From: Paenibacillus peoriae | Lineage (GTDB): Bacteria; Bacillota; Bacilli; Paenibacillales; Paenibacillaceae | Assembly (NCBI RefSeq): GCF_022531965.1 | Contig: NZ_CP092831.1 | Span: 4,225,001-4,289,000 of the forward strand | Length of the DNA: 64,000 bases | Direction of reading: 5' to 3' | In this document: positions 42,663 through 51,979 of the stretch, piece by piece | Layout: each line of letters opens with the position of its first letter | Position numbering within the stretch: the first letter of the stretch is position 1 | Translations under genes and position numbers: made by a program | The notes under the pieces: model-generated | What the model was told of the DNA's origin: nothing | The model's input: the letters and a program-made list of their open reading frames with translations, nothing else | Databases searched by the model: none

Positions 42663-44737
42663 GGTAGGTTCCTCCCTGTCCCTAATTTACTGTGGAAAAA
42701 TCCAGCTAGCTCACTCGATATATAATTGACAATATGATCCCTGCTACCGTGTTCCAGTAGCGTAACCATGTCTTCCTGCAAGAGTAATGCACTAATCTCG
42801 CTCAATACCTCCAAGCTTTCTCTCGGCAGCTCACGAGGTCCCAACATGAGCAGCACGCATTCTACCTGTTCGCCTGTATCCGCCAACAGCGGCTCTGCCA
42901 GCTTATACAAGGTAAGCGAAGGTTTGCGAATATAGTGGCTACGCGTATGAACTAAAGCAATGGAGGTATCAGAGATCACCTGACTACCTTGGCGCTCTCT
43001 TTCCATGAGTTGTGCAGCAACCGCAGAAGGCTCTGTAACATTCCCCCGCCCCGCCTCCAACATGCATATAGCCTCTACGGTCGCCGCCATATCCATCTCC
43101 TGATTTTCCAGCGGGTACACTTGAAATTGCTGTACAATGTGTACAATTTCATCGAGACTTTTCCGCAGACCGGTAAGCCACTCCATGTCCTGACCGGGCT
43201 GAACAACCTGTTCCTGCTGATGGTCATCAGGATAATTGAGTGTAATATGCTGGATAAATTGACGCAGGCGATCACTCTCCTCCTGCGTCAGCAGCGGGCT
43301 GATCTTAAGATAGCGATCTGGTTCAAGCGGTAGCTCTACTGTCGAAATGATCAGATCATAATCCTCCTTGGGGATCCGCGCCGCCTCGTACCATGAGGCC
43401 CTATCCACAATTTTGATCTGTGGCAGCTCTTTGGCGAGCCTTGTTGCCAGAAGTCTGGATGAACCAATGCCGCTCGTGCAGACTACGATGGCCCGCACCT
43501 CCCGCCGCAATTGTCGCAGCCGCTCCAGCGAAGCGCCGAAATGCATGACGAGAAATCCGATCTCTTCATCAGGGACTTTCATTTCTGTCATGTCCGCCGC
43601 AGCCTTTTTCACTGAGTCGAATAAGCTGCTGTAATCCTTGCGGATTTGCTGAAGGAGGGGATTACGAATCGACTTGCCTTCCTTCAAACGTTTGAATACC
43701 GGAGCCATATGGGCAATCAGTCCTTCACGCAGAACACGGTCCTCTTCCAATGGCGTGCCTGTTTCTTCCTCCACACGACGAATCAACTCATGAACCGACT
43801 CCAGCAGTACAAGATCATCGAGCGGCAGCAGCCGGGTAGAATGATCCTCGGCATCACGGAACAGCAGCCTGAAATAAGATCGTTCCGGGTCCGGAAAGTT
43901 AATATCCAGCGCCGCTGACAATTCTGCGCATATGCGTTCTACCATAGCTGTACGCAGCATGATATTCTCATCCGAATCTGTTTTTAAATAGGAGAGAAGA
44001 GGATCCATAACATACCCGAGTCGTAGACGTGCCAGCGAAACGCAAATCTGAATCAGCAACTCCATATATTTGCTTTCCACCATGTTTTCCAGCCACTTTT
44101 CATGGGGCTGCCAGAGGGCCTTTTCCACGATCAGCAAGTTCCCTCTGCCAATCATCTCCAGCAATTTGTCGGAGACACGGGTCACAGAACGAACCTCTCC
44201 CTGGCTGGAAAACAGATCAGATTCATCCAAATGTTCGAGGGCCAGCTCGGAAATCGCCCGTCTTTTGTCTATCTCCCGTCCGGTAATCTCGACACCGTAT
44301 CCCCGTCTGCGGACAAGCACGAGCCCTCGATCTCCGATCCAGTCTTGTAATTCGTCCAGATCATGACTGACCGTAGTTACCGTGACTTTCAGATCTGAAG
44401 CCAGCGCCAGCAGCTTGATCGGCTCCCGTGTATCCAGCAGCATGCAGAGAACCACGATCTTTCTCTCCTCAGCCGAATATTCGTCTGGATTCGTATGCAG
44501 CAATTGCTTTCGCAGGCATACAAGCTGAGCTGGGTCTGCATCTATACAGATACCAATCCCTGACTTTTTCTCCAGCTTCACCTCATGAGCTGCCAGCCAA
44601 TGCTCGACTGCGCCCAGTTCTCGATGAACCGTCCTTGTGCTGACATTGATCTTCGTGGCAATTTCCCCGGCTGTAACCTCTTTGGACTGCTCCAGAAGAT
44701 ATTCCACGATGTCACGTTGTCGTTTCGTAATATTCAT
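42659..44737 (-). CDS. mtlR: Mannitol operon activator MtlR
   Basis: A 692-residue PRD-containing activator. The domains in order are an N-terminal helix-turn-helix (KEVTAGEIATKINVSTRTVH), a second HTH near 90-140, two PRDs at about 190-400, a GatB-like EIIB domain with the Cys in VVCTSGIGSSRLLATRLA near 410, and a MtlF-like EIIA domain with the His in IALVHTRSHYI near 595. In Bacillus, phosphorylation of these sites by HPr and MtlF sets activity. I prefer the ATG at 44737; a GTG 17 codons earlier (44788) is possible, and neither has a strong ribosome-binding site. It sits between mtlA and mtlF. Confidence 0.93.
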   Translation of the reverse strand: MNITKRQRDIVEYLLEQSKEVTAGEIATKINVSTRTVHRELGAVEHWLAAHEVKLEKKSGIGICIDADPAQLVCLRKQLLHTNPDEYSAEERKIVVLCMLLDTREPIKLLALASDLKVTVTTVSHDLDELQDWIGDRGLVLVRRRGYGVEITGREIDKRRAISELALEHLDESDLFSSQGEVRSVTRVSDKLLEMIGRGNLLIVEKALWQPHEKWLENMVESKYMELLIQICVSLARLRLGYVMDPLLSYLKTDSDENIMLRTAMVERICAELSAALDINFPDPERSYFRLLFRDAEDHSTRLLPLDDLVLLESVHELIRRVEEETGTPLEEDRVLREGLIAHMAPVFKRLKEGKSIRNPLLQQIRKDYSSLFDSVKKAAADMTEMKVPDEEIGFLVMHFGASLERLRQLRREVRAIVVCTSGIGSSRLLATRLAKELPQIKIVDRASWYEAARIPKEDYDLIISTVELPLEPDRYLKISPLLTQEESDRLRQFIQHITLNYPDDHQQEQVVQPGQDMEWLTGLRKSLDEIVHIVQQFQVYPLENQEMDMAATVEAICMLEAGRGNVTEPSAVAAQLMERERQGSQVISDTSIALVHTRSHYIRKPSLTLYKLAEPLLADTGEQVECVLLMLGPRELPRESLEVLSEISALLLQEDMVTLLEHGSRDHIVNYISSELAGFFHSKLGTGRNLP

Positions 44738-44818
44738 AAGCGCATACCGTTCCTTCCCAAGCTCATCCCTCCAGCAGGAGACGTGCACTGCATACAGTCC
44801 GCCTGACTATGACGGGGA

Positions 44819-46297
44819 TTAAGAATCGGATTTCAGACGTTCAACCAGCGCTTCGTATTCAGGACTCTTCAGAAAATTGTCAATGGAAATGTGTTCAGCA
44901 TTCGGGACTACTGTTTTAGCCCGGTCTGTCAACGTTTTTTGCGTAATGACAATATCCGCATCCTGTGGAATTTCACTGATTGCCGTATTCGTAACTGTTA
45001 CGCCTACGCCCGCCTGCTTCATTTTTTTGCGTAAAATCGAGGCACCCATCGCGCTTGAACCCATACCTGCATCACAGGAAAAGACAATCTTGTTCACTTC
45101 GGATTTATCCTTGAGCGTTCGATCTGCGACAATCTCGGCAGCACGATCAGATTCGTGGTTATCTTCCATTACAGTGGCGTTAGCACTGGCACTCTTGCTT
45201 TGATTTTTCATATCTTTCAGGCGAGATGCAGCTTCCTCCAGCCCCTCTTCTTGTTGCTTACCTGTCTTGAGTAACACTGCTGCAACAGCAAAGGATACGA
45301 CCGCAGCAGCGATCACCCCGCTCAGCATTGGCAAATATCCACCTTTTGGCGTCATTAGAAAATAGGCGATGATACTACCCGGTGAAGGAGCAGCAACCAG
45401 TCCGGCACCTGTCAACATGAAACAGAAGGTTCCCACAACACCGCCAGCTATAGCTGCAAGAATCAGAATCGGCTTCATCAAAATATAAGGGAAATAAATT
45501 TCATGAATCCCGCCGAAAAAATGAATGATGACTGCGCCAGGAGCTGACGACTTCGCAGAGCCTTTACCGAACAGACAGTAGGCCAGCAAAATACCAAGCC
45601 CCGGCCCAGGGTTGGATTCCAGCATGAACAGTACGGATTTGCCTGTTCTTGCAGCTTCCTCCAACGCAATCGGACTCAATACTCCGTGATTCAGCGCGTT
45701 GTTAAGAAATAATACTTTTCCGGGCTCAATAATGAGGTTGACAAGCGGCAAGAGTCCTGCATTTACGAGAAACTGTACCCCTGCCGACAATACTTGGCTG
45801 ATGGTTTGAACGACCGGGCCAATCCCCACATGAGCGAGCAGTGCTAGAATGGCACCGATAATCCCGGCCGAGAAATTATTGACCAGCATTTCAAAGCCTG
45901 ATTTGACTTTGCCTTCAATGGCCTTATCGAACTTCTTCAATATCCACGCAGCCAGCGGACCAGCTACCATCGCGCCCAGGAACATCGGGATATCGGCTCC
46001 TACTATGACACCCATCGTCATGATGGCACCGATCACACCTCCACGCTGTCCGTGAATCATCGTGCCCCCTGTATAACCAATCAGCAGCGGCAACAAATAA
46101 TTTTTCATCGGATCAACCAACTGTGCAAAACCTTCGTTCGGGAACCATCCGGTCGGAATAAAGAGTGCCGTAATCAACCCCCACGCAATAAAGGCTCCCA
46201 TATTGGGCATAACCATACCGCTAAGAAAACGGCCAAAACGCTGTACGGCGACACGAGTGCCTCCTTTTGAACTTGGCTTTGCGTCCAATGTACTCAT
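44819..46297 (-). CDS. mtlA: PTS mannitol-specific EIICB
   Basis: A 492-residue mannitol permease. The EIIC domain covers about residues 15-345, with several membrane helices and GGIHEIYFPYI, the conserved GGxHE motif. A charged linker follows, then the EIIB domain from about 400 with the phosphocysteine in VFSCDAGMGSSAMGAS. EIIA is separate (mtlF), as in Bacillus and Geobacillus. ATG at 46297 has AGGAGG 7 nt upstream; the longer frame is not supported. It is first in the operon, after a promoter at 46346-46374 with a likely MtlR palindrome upstream. It transports mannitol and delivers mannitol-1-phosphate to MtlD. Confidence 0.95.
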   Translation of the reverse strand: MSTLDAKPSSKGGTRVAVQRFGRFLSGMVMPNMGAFIAWGLITALFIPTGWFPNEGFAQLVDPMKNYLLPLLIGYTGGTMIHGQRGGVIGAIMTMGVIVGADIPMFLGAMVAGPLAAWILKKFDKAIEGKVKSGFEMLVNNFSAGIIGAILALLAHVGIGPVVQTISQVLSAGVQFLVNAGLLPLVNLIIEPGKVLFLNNALNHGVLSPIALEEAARTGKSVLFMLESNPGPGLGILLAYCLFGKGSAKSSAPGAVIIHFFGGIHEIYFPYILMKPILILAAIAGGVVGTFCFMLTGAGLVAAPSPGSIIAYFLMTPKGGYLPMLSGVIAAAVVSFAVAAVLLKTGKQQEEGLEEAASRLKDMKNQSKSASANATVMEDNHESDRAAEIVADRTLKDKSEVNKIVFSCDAGMGSSAMGASILRKKMKQAGVGVTVTNTAISEIPQDADIVITQKTLTDRAKTVVPNAEHISIDNFLKSPEYEALVERLKSDS

Positions 46298-46345
46298 ATT
46301 CAAATCCTCCTTGTAGGTAAGCATCACTACCTTTTCTTAAAATTC

Positions 46346-46374
46346 ATACTAAATGACAGCGCTATCTTCATCAA
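46346..46374 (-). promoter_or_regulatory. Probable mtl operon promoter
   Basis: Minus-strand TTGATG (46369-46374) and TAGTAT (46346-46351) are separated by 17 nt. Spacing is ideal but both boxes deviate from consensus, consistent with dependence on the MtlR activator. Confidence 0.55.
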
Positions 46375-46394
46375 CGAAATGAAAACGTACTTTC

Positions 46395-46412
46395 GTCATG
46401 AACGTTGATGAC
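46395..46412. promoter_or_regulatory. Palindrome upstream of mtlA, candidate MtlR site
   Basis: GTCAT-N8-ATGAC is a perfect 5-bp inverted repeat about 20 nt upstream of the predicted -35 box, where an activator would bind. Only one MtlR-type operon is present in the window to test it against, so the assignment rests on position. Confidence 0.4.
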
Positions 46413-46581
46413 AACATTTAAATTTAAATTATCCAGGAAGATATTATACCTGCATAATTCTTCTTAATATGACCTGTAGCTATAGAAATTAGTCGAAAAA
46501 CCGCGCTGGATTATGTATGATTCCTATATGGGGACAACCCTCTATATCAGAACAACACACGTAATTACGTTTGCAAAAAAA

Positions 46582-46620
46582 AGACAAAAAAATAGCCGCT
46601 ACGTCAAATCATAGCGACCA
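46582..46620 (-). terminator. Terminator after gcvH
   Basis: On the minus strand GGTCGCTA pairs with TAGCGGCT (with a G-T pair), followed by a run of T residues. It lies about 105 nt after the gcvH stop. Confidence 0.7.
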
Positions 46621-46724
46621 TTTTATACAAAAATCGAGCAAACTAACGATGCTCTTATTCAATTAAAAATCAATATAAAATTCCGAATAACACGCTATTA
46701 TTTCATGCTGCATTGCTCTATTTA

Positions 46725-47117
46725 TTACTCCGAAATCAACTGCTCATACTGATCCGCCGACAGTAGTTTGCCCAATGCTTCCTCCACATCTTTATCCATC
46801 TCTACTTCTACCATCCAACCTTTGTCATATGGAGATTCATTCACTAGCTCAGGTGTACCTTCCAGCGCTTCATTCACTTTTAATATGGTTCCCGTCACCG
46901 GAGCAAAAAGGTCGGATACCGTCTTCACCGACTCAATCGTACCGATCTCCGCTCCCTGCTCAATCGTTACTCCCGCCTCAGGTAATTCTACAAAAACAAT
47001 ATCACCCAGTTGGTGCTGTGCAAAGTCTGTAATACCAATCCGCACCGTTCCATTCTCTGTCCGCTGAACCCACTCATGTTCGTCTGTATACCAAAGTTGC
47101 TGCTTCACTTCACCCAT
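46725..47117 (-). CDS. gcvH: Glycine cleavage system H protein
   Basis: A 130-residue lipoyl carrier that shuttles the aminomethyl group of glycine between the P, T and L proteins. The lipoylation Lys is in GTIESVKTVSDLFAP, and LWYTDEHEWVQ is the typical start. ATG at 47117 follows GAGGGG at about 5 nt; the longer frame lacks a site. It is encoded divergently from gcvT-gcvPA-gcvPB and has a separate promoter (47181-47208), so the glycine riboswitch that governs the other genes does not lie in its transcript. This separation may reflect its additional role in lipoate metabolism. Confidence 0.95.
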   Translation of the reverse strand: MGEVKQQLWYTDEHEWVQRTENGTVRIGITDFAQHQLGDIVFVELPEAGVTIEQGAEIGTIESVKTVSDLFAPVTGTILKVNEALEGTPELVNESPYDKGWMVEVEMDKDVEEALGKLLSADQYEQLISE

Positions 47118-47180
47118 TCTGTTCCCCTCACTTCCATATGAATAAAATCGCATTTGCTCACCTGTATTAGACAGGTTAAG

Positions 47181-47208
47181 ATTATGACAATAAGAACACT
47201 CATGTCAA
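47181..47208 (-). promoter_or_regulatory. Probable gcvH promoter
   Basis: Minus-strand TTGACA (47203-47208), a 16-nt spacer and CATAAT (47181-47186). It lies about 65 nt upstream of the gcvH start. The -35 is perfect, and the -10 differs at one position. Confidence 0.6.
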
Positions 47209-47340
47209 TAATACTAACAAAAATACTTCATATCACCTCCTATAGCGCTCTATATAAAAATATAATAATTTATAACAAACGCTTACATATCCTTATTTAT
47301 ATATTAAATGTTTTTTCTATTGTTTTTGATGACATTTTTA

Positions 47341-47369
47341 TTGACATTTTGAATGAATTTGCGTATTAA
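47341..47369 (+). promoter_or_regulatory. Probable gcvT operon promoter
   Basis: TTGACA at 47341-47346, a 17-nt spacer and TATTAA at 47364-47369. The predicted start near 47376 lies about 48 nt ahead of the first riboswitch helix. Confidence 0.7.
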
Positions 47370-47423
47370 TGGGTTATAGCAAATACTTTGGGAAACACCC
47401 GACAACTGCAAACGCGGATGAAC

Positions 47424-47698
47424 GCAGAGGGAGAGACTGCCAAAAAGATTCGCATAGCTGTTGCCGCTTGTGAGACAGTTGTGCACGCGAATCGGATCAA
47501 GTTGTTATCTGCAAAGCCAGGTAATATACTGCTGATCCCGAAGGTAGCGCCGAAGGAGTAAGCCTGCATTGCAGGTGAATCTCTCAGGCAAAAGGACCTC
47601 TGCCGGACGCATCTCTGGAGAGCATTCGCTATTGGAGCGGATCACCCAAGAGGAAACCCGGTACATACCGGGGTAACTTTCTGGTATCAAGGACAGAG
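47424..47698 (+). ncRNA. Tandem glycine riboswitch with an extended first aptamer
   Basis: Two glycine aptamers precede gcvT. In aptamer 1, P1 is GCAGAGG (47424) with CCTCTGC (47597-47603), and the core motifs GGGAGAGAC, GCCGAAGGAGTAAGC and CTCTCAGGCAAAAGGAC are present. In aptamer 2, P1 is CTCTG (47613) with CAGAG (47694-47698), with GGAGAGC, CACCCAAGAGGAAAC and ACTTTCTGGTATCAAGGAC. The arrangement matches the B. subtilis gcvT leader, except that the loop of the P3-type arm in aptamer 1 is 101 nt instead of about 18. The insert folds into two adjacent helices (GATTCGC/GCGAATC and GGATCA/TGATCC). Glycine binding is expected to raise gcv expression. Confidence 0.9.
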
Positions 47699-47709
47699 CT
47701 GAAAAAAGA

Positions 47710-47737
47710 GTATAGACTGCTGTCTATACGTTTTTTT
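47710..47737 (+). terminator. Expression-platform terminator of the glycine riboswitch
   Basis: GTATAGAC pairs with GTCTATAC around TGCT and is followed by a seven-T tract. It lies 12 nt after aptamer 2 and 49 nt before gcvT, so it is the likely switch point. Confidence 0.9.
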
Positions 47738-47785
47738 CGGCCTGTCTTTTTTGTTTTGCCGATCACACCGGATAGGAGTGGAAAC

Positions 47786-48886
47786 ATGACTAATTTGCGA
47801 AAAACACCGCTATATTCGTCCTACGGGACGCAGTCTGGGGTTCGTTGTATTGACTTTGGCGGCTGGGAGCTCCCCGTTCAGTTTAGCGGTATCCAAAAGG
47901 AGCATGAGGCCGTCCGGCAACGTGCGGGTTTATTCGATGTATCGCATATGGGTGAGTTTTTGGTTGAAGGCAAAGAGGCCGAAGCTTTTCTACAAAGGGT
48001 GACCACGAATGATGTCAGCCAGTTGGAACCAGGTCAGGCACAATATTCACTCCTGTGTTACCCCGATGGAGGTGTAGTAGACGACCTGCTTGTTTACTGC
48101 AAAGGACCGGAGCGCTACATGCTCGTTGTGAACGCCTCCAACATTGATAAGGATTGGGATTGGTTACTTCGTCATGTACCTGCATCCGTTCACATGGAGA
48201 ATGTGTCTGATGCAATAGCATTGCTGGCATTGCAGGGACCGGAAGCAGCACGTATTGCCGCAGCCGTGGCAGATACGGATATTACGAATCTGGCATCTTT
48301 CCACTTTCATGAGAACGTGCCATTGTTCGGAGCAAAAGCACTCGTCTCACGAACCGGATATACGGGCGAAGACGGTTTTGAATTTTATGTACCTGCTGCG
48401 GAAGCACCCGCCGTATGGGAGGGTTTGCTTCGTTCCGGTGAGTCGTATGGGCTGATTCCCGCTGGACTTGGTGCTCGGGATACACTACGCTTTGAGGCTC
48501 GGTTGCCGCTGTACGGACAGGAGCTATCTGCCACGATTTCACCACTTGAAGCCGGTCTAGGGTACTTCGTCAAGCTGAATAAAGGAGATTTTATCGGTAG
48601 AGAAGCACTGCAACGTCAGAAAGATCAAGGGATTCCTCGTAAATTGATCGGGCTGGAAATGATTGATCGCGGCATCCCACGCGCCCATTATCCGGTATTC
48701 GCAGAAGGACAACGCATCGGTGAGGTCACAACGGGGACTCAGTCGCCCACCTTGAAGCGTAATCTGGGCCTCGCCTTGGTGGACAGTCGTTTTAGCGCCC
48801 TCTCCACACCGCTGGAGGTTGAGATTCGTGGCAAACGCCTGCGTGCCGAGGTAGTGGCAGCACCCTTTTATAAACGCCCGCGCTAA
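47786..48886 (+). CDS. gcvT: Glycine cleavage system T protein (aminomethyltransferase)
   Basis: A 366-residue folate-dependent aminomethyltransferase that releases ammonia and forms methylene-THF from the aminomethyl-lipoyl H protein. Typical stretches are FDVSHMGEF near 50, [33 protein letters not shown], and [20 protein letters not shown]. The start is the ATG at 47786 with GGAGTGG upstream. It is first in gcvT-gcvPA-gcvPB under the glycine riboswitch. Length is that of the family. Confidence 0.96.
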   Translation: MTNLRKTPLYSSYGTQSGVRCIDFGGWELPVQFSGIQKEHEAVRQRAGLFDVSHMGEFLVEGKEAEAFLQRVTTNDVSQLEPGQAQYSLLCYPDGGVVDDLLVYCKGPERYMLVVNASNIDKDWDWLLRHVPASVHMENVSDAIALLALQGPEAARIAAAVADTDITNLASFHFHENVPLFGAKALVSRTGYTGEDGFEFYVPAAEAPAVWEGLLRSGESYGLIPAGLGARDTLRFEARLPLYGQELSATISPLEAGLGYFVKLNKGDFIGREALQRQKDQGIPRKLIGLEMIDRGIPRAHYPVFAEGQRIGEVTTGTQSPTLKRNLGLALVDSRFSALSTPLEVEIRGKRLRAEVVAAPFYKRPR

Positions 48887-49011
48887 TCTTAAACTCTCTT
48901 CATTCCAATAAAGCAAACATGTCAGATATGAACTTCCGGGTTTTTCAGCTCACACTTTTTTATTAGCTAATTACGATTTAAAATTTTGCTTTTCGAAAGG
49001 AGCCAGAACCT

Positions 49012-50367
49012 ATGAAGCAGCATCGTTATCTCCCTATGACTGAACAAGATCAAACCGAAATGCTGCGTGTGGTGGGTGTATCATCCATTGATGATTTATT
49101 CAGTGACATTCCAGAGGCCATTCGATATCAAGGGGAACTCCCTCTTTCTTCTCGACTCGATGAGAAAGCCTTAACCCGCCACTTGGCCGAGCTGGCTGGA
49201 CACAACGCCAATACAGACACACATGCCAGCTTTCTTGGCGCAGGAATTTATGATCATCATATTCCGTCGGTCATCCAGCACATCACTTCACGCTCGGAAT
49301 TCTATACAGCCTACACCCCCTATCAGCCGGAAGTAAGCCAAGGCGAGCTACAAGCCATTTTCGAATTTCAGTCGTATATTTGCGAATTGACGGGCATGGC
49401 TGTAGCTAATGCCAGCATGTACGACGGAGCGACTGCACTGGCGGAAGCGGGCTCACTGTCCGCCGCAGCTACCCGCCGTAAACAGCTTATCGTATCGAGG
49501 TCCGTCCATCCAGAGGCACGTCAGGTATTGGCAACCTATGCACGCGGATTGAATTTGGACATCGTGGAGATCGGCTGTTCGGACGGTGTAACGGATGCTG
49601 ATGCGTTAGCGGCGGCCGTATCGGAACAGACCGCGGCTGTTTTGGTCCAAAGCCCCAACTTTTTCGGAGCCGTGGAAAATCTACAGCCGATGGCTGACCT
49701 CATCCATGCACACAAAGGTCTTTTGGTCGTCAGTGCCAACCCACTGGCACTTGGCTTGCTGGAGACACCCGGCAAACAGGGCGCGGATATTGTGGTAGGA
49801 GACGCGCAGCCACTTGGCATCTCCTCTTCTCTCGGCGGTCCGACCTGTGGATACTTTGCCGTTTCTCAGGCACATATGCGCCGTATCCCCGGCCGTATTG
49901 TGGGTCAGACCACTGATCGCAATGGTAAACGCGGCTTCGTGCTGACCTTGCAAGCGCGCGAACAGCATATCCGCCGCGAAAAGGCCACCTCTAACATTTG
50001 TTCCAATCAAGCGTTGCTAGCTTTATCTGCATCTGTATACTTGTCTGTTATGGGTAGACAGGGGATCAAGGAAGTAGCCGAGCTAAATTTGCATAAAAGC
50101 CGGTATGCTTTAGAGCAATTGCTGAGCTTGAAGGGCGTAACTGCCTCGTTTAACGCACCGACCTTTAACGAGTTTGCCCTGAGACTGCCTGAGGGTACAG
50201 ATATGAGCAGACTCCAGGCCGAGCTGCTAGCTGCTGGATTTATCGCTGGCTACGATTTGGGCCGGGACTATGAGGAACTTGCTGGTCACATGTTGATTGC
50301 CGTGACGGAGCAAAGAACCAAAGAAGAGATTGACCAATTTGTGCACACCTTGGGGGGATTGCTATGA
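49012..50367 (+). CDS. gcvPA: Glycine dehydrogenase (decarboxylating) subunit 1
   Basis: A 451-residue N-terminal half of the P protein, split into two subunits as in Firmicutes. It opens [19 protein letters not shown], and contains [35 protein letters not shown] and [12 protein letters not shown], all typical. It lacks the PLP lysine, which is on subunit 2. AAAGGAG precedes the ATG by 9 nt. A 125-nt gap separates it from gcvT, and it overlaps gcvPB by 4 nt, which assures equal production of the two halves of the heterotetramer. Confidence 0.96.
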   Translation: MKQHRYLPMTEQDQTEMLRVVGVSSIDDLFSDIPEAIRYQGELPLSSRLDEKALTRHLAELAGHNANTDTHASFLGAGIYDHHIPSVIQHITSRSEFYTAYTPYQPEVSQGELQAIFEFQSYICELTGMAVANASMYDGATALAEAGSLSAAATRRKQLIVSRSVHPEARQVLATYARGLNLDIVEIGCSDGVTDADALAAAVSEQTAAVLVQSPNFFGAVENLQPMADLIHAHKGLLVVSANPLALGLLETPGKQGADIVVGDAQPLGISSSLGGPTCGYFAVSQAHMRRIPGRIVGQTTDRNGKRGFVLTLQAREQHIRREKATSNICSNQALLALSASVYLSVMGRQGIKEVAELNLHKSRYALEQLLSLKGVTASFNAPTFNEFALRLPEGTDMSRLQAELLAAGFIAGYDLGRDYEELAGHMLIAVTEQRTKEEIDQFVHTLGGLL

Positions 50368-51860
50368 CACATACCGGACAGGATCAGAAACAAGAGCTGT
50401 TAAAGGAACACGATCAAGCGCTCATTTTTGAATTGAGCCGTCCGGGTCGCATCGCCTATTCCCTTCCCGAGTGCGACGTTCCCCGTCGCCCGGTGGCAGA
50501 GCTTTTGCCAGACTATGCGCTGCGCAGCGAACCTGCAGCATTACCCGAGGTATCCGAAGTAGACGTTATTCGGCATTATACCGCCTTGTCCCGGCGCAAT
50601 TTTGGCGTGGACAATGGATTTTATCCGCTCGGCTCCTGTACGATGAAATACAATCCGAAGGTGAATGAGGATGTCGCCCGATATACAGGCTTCGCCAAAA
50701 TCCATCCATATCAGCCCGAGGAGAGCATCCAGGGTGCCATGGAGTTGCTGCATACGCTCCAAAATGATTTGGCTGCGTTAACTGGCATGGATGCCGTCAC
50801 GCTTCAGCCCGCCGCGGGCGCCCATGGCGAATGGACCGGGCTGATGATGATTCGCTCATACCACGAAGCACGTAGTGAGCGACGTACCAAGGTGCTCGTG
50901 CCGGATTCGTCGCACGGAACGAACCCCGCCAGTGCAACCGTCGCAGGCTTCGAAACAGTCACCCTTCCTTCCACCCCTGAGGGGCTAGTGGATCTGGATG
51001 CGCTGCGTCAAGCCGTAGGCAACGACACTGCTGCGCTCATGCTGACCAACCCGAACACGCTTGGGCTGTTCGAGAAGCAAATCACTGACATTGCTGCCAT
51101 CGTGCATGACGCGGGGGGTCTGCTCTACTATGACGGGGCGAACTCCAACGCCATCATGGGGATTACCCGTCCCGGAGATATGGGCTTCGATGTAGTGCAT
51201 CTCAATTTGCACAAAACGATGAGTACCCCGCATGGTGGCGGTGGCCCCGGCGCTGGGCCTGTCGGCGTAAAGCAACGGCTCATCCCTTATTTGCCCAAGC
51301 CGCTTGTCGCACGGGATCCACAGGGGGTGTACCACTGGGACCGGGAACAGGGAGATTCTATTGGACGGGTTAAAGCCTTTTACGGGAACTTCGGTATTCT
51401 CGTCCGTGCCTATGCCTATATCCGTAGCTACGGTCCTGATGGCTTAAAGCGTGTATCGGAATGTGCTGTACTCAATGCCAATTACATGATGCATCGGCTC
51501 GCTCCATATTTTGATCTGCCCTACCCTGGACATTGCAAACACGAATTCGTGATGTCAGGGCGAGGCTTGAAAAAATTTGGAGTGCGCACGCTTGATGTAG
51601 CCAAACGTCTGCTTGATTTCGGCTACCATCCACCTACAATTTACTTCCCGCTGAATGTAGAGGAGTGCATCATGATCGAGCCCACGGAAACAGAAAGTAA
51701 GGAAACACTTGATGCTTTTGTCGACACTATGATTCATATTGCGCGGGAAGCAGAAGAGAACCCTGAGCTGGTGCTCAATGCACCATATACTACTCCAGTC
51801 ACACGATTGGACGAAACTACTGCAGCCCGCAAACCTGTACTGAATTGCTCATGCAGTTGA
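50364..51860 (+). CDS. gcvPB: Glycine dehydrogenase (decarboxylating) subunit 2
   Basis: A 498-residue PLP-binding half of the P protein that decarboxylates glycine and loads the aminomethyl group on GcvH. The PLP Lys is in [18 protein letters not shown] near 274. [14 protein letters not shown] and [12 protein letters not shown] are further marks of the family. It overlaps gcvPA in an ATGA junction. The C-terminal tail ends in CSCS. There is no clear terminator with a T-tract in its own direction; the palindrome 24 nt after its stop belongs to the opposing ptsI. Confidence 0.96.
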   Translation: MTHTGQDQKQELLKEHDQALIFELSRPGRIAYSLPECDVPRRPVAELLPDYALRSEPAALPEVSEVDVIRHYTALSRRNFGVDNGFYPLGSCTMKYNPKVNEDVARYTGFAKIHPYQPEESIQGAMELLHTLQNDLAALTGMDAVTLQPAAGAHGEWTGLMMIRSYHEARSERRTKVLVPDSSHGTNPASATVAGFETVTLPSTPEGLVDLDALRQAVGNDTAALMLTNPNTLGLFEKQITDIAAIVHDAGGLLYYDGANSNAIMGITRPGDMGFDVVHLNLHKTMSTPHGGGGPGAGPVGVKQRLIPYLPKPLVARDPQGVYHWDREQGDSIGRVKAFYGNFGILVRAYAYIRSYGPDGLKRVSECAVLNANYMMHRLAPYFDLPYPGHCKHEFVMSGRGLKKFGVRTLDVAKRLLDFGYHPPTIYFPLNVEECIMIEPTETESKETLDAFVDTMIHIAREAEENPELVLNAPYTTPVTRLDETTAARKPVLNCSCS

Positions 51861-51884
51861 AAACAAATTCTACTTAAAGGATGC

Positions 51885-51914
51885 AAAAAAGCCGGTATCT
51901 AATTAGATACCGGC
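51885..51914 (-). terminator. Terminator of the pts operon
   Basis: GCCGGTATCTAA/TTAGATACCGGC is a perfect 12-bp stem with virtually no loop. On the minus strand it runs into TTTTTT, terminating ptsI. On the plus strand, after gcvPB, no T-tract follows. Confidence 0.8.
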
Positions 51915-51979
51915 TGCTGTATGTACACAGCAATTTTTTGTTGGAAAAAGATATAACCTTTGAAATGTAATACCCTTCC

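Noticed and set aside
46378..46396. CcpA cre site upstream of mtlA
   Set aside because: TGAAAACGTACTTT matches the core CG and the left half but fails at several conserved positions of the right half.
51885..51914. Palindrome as terminator of gcvPB
   Set aside because: No T-tract follows in the plus direction; the T-tract is on the minus strand and serves ptsI.
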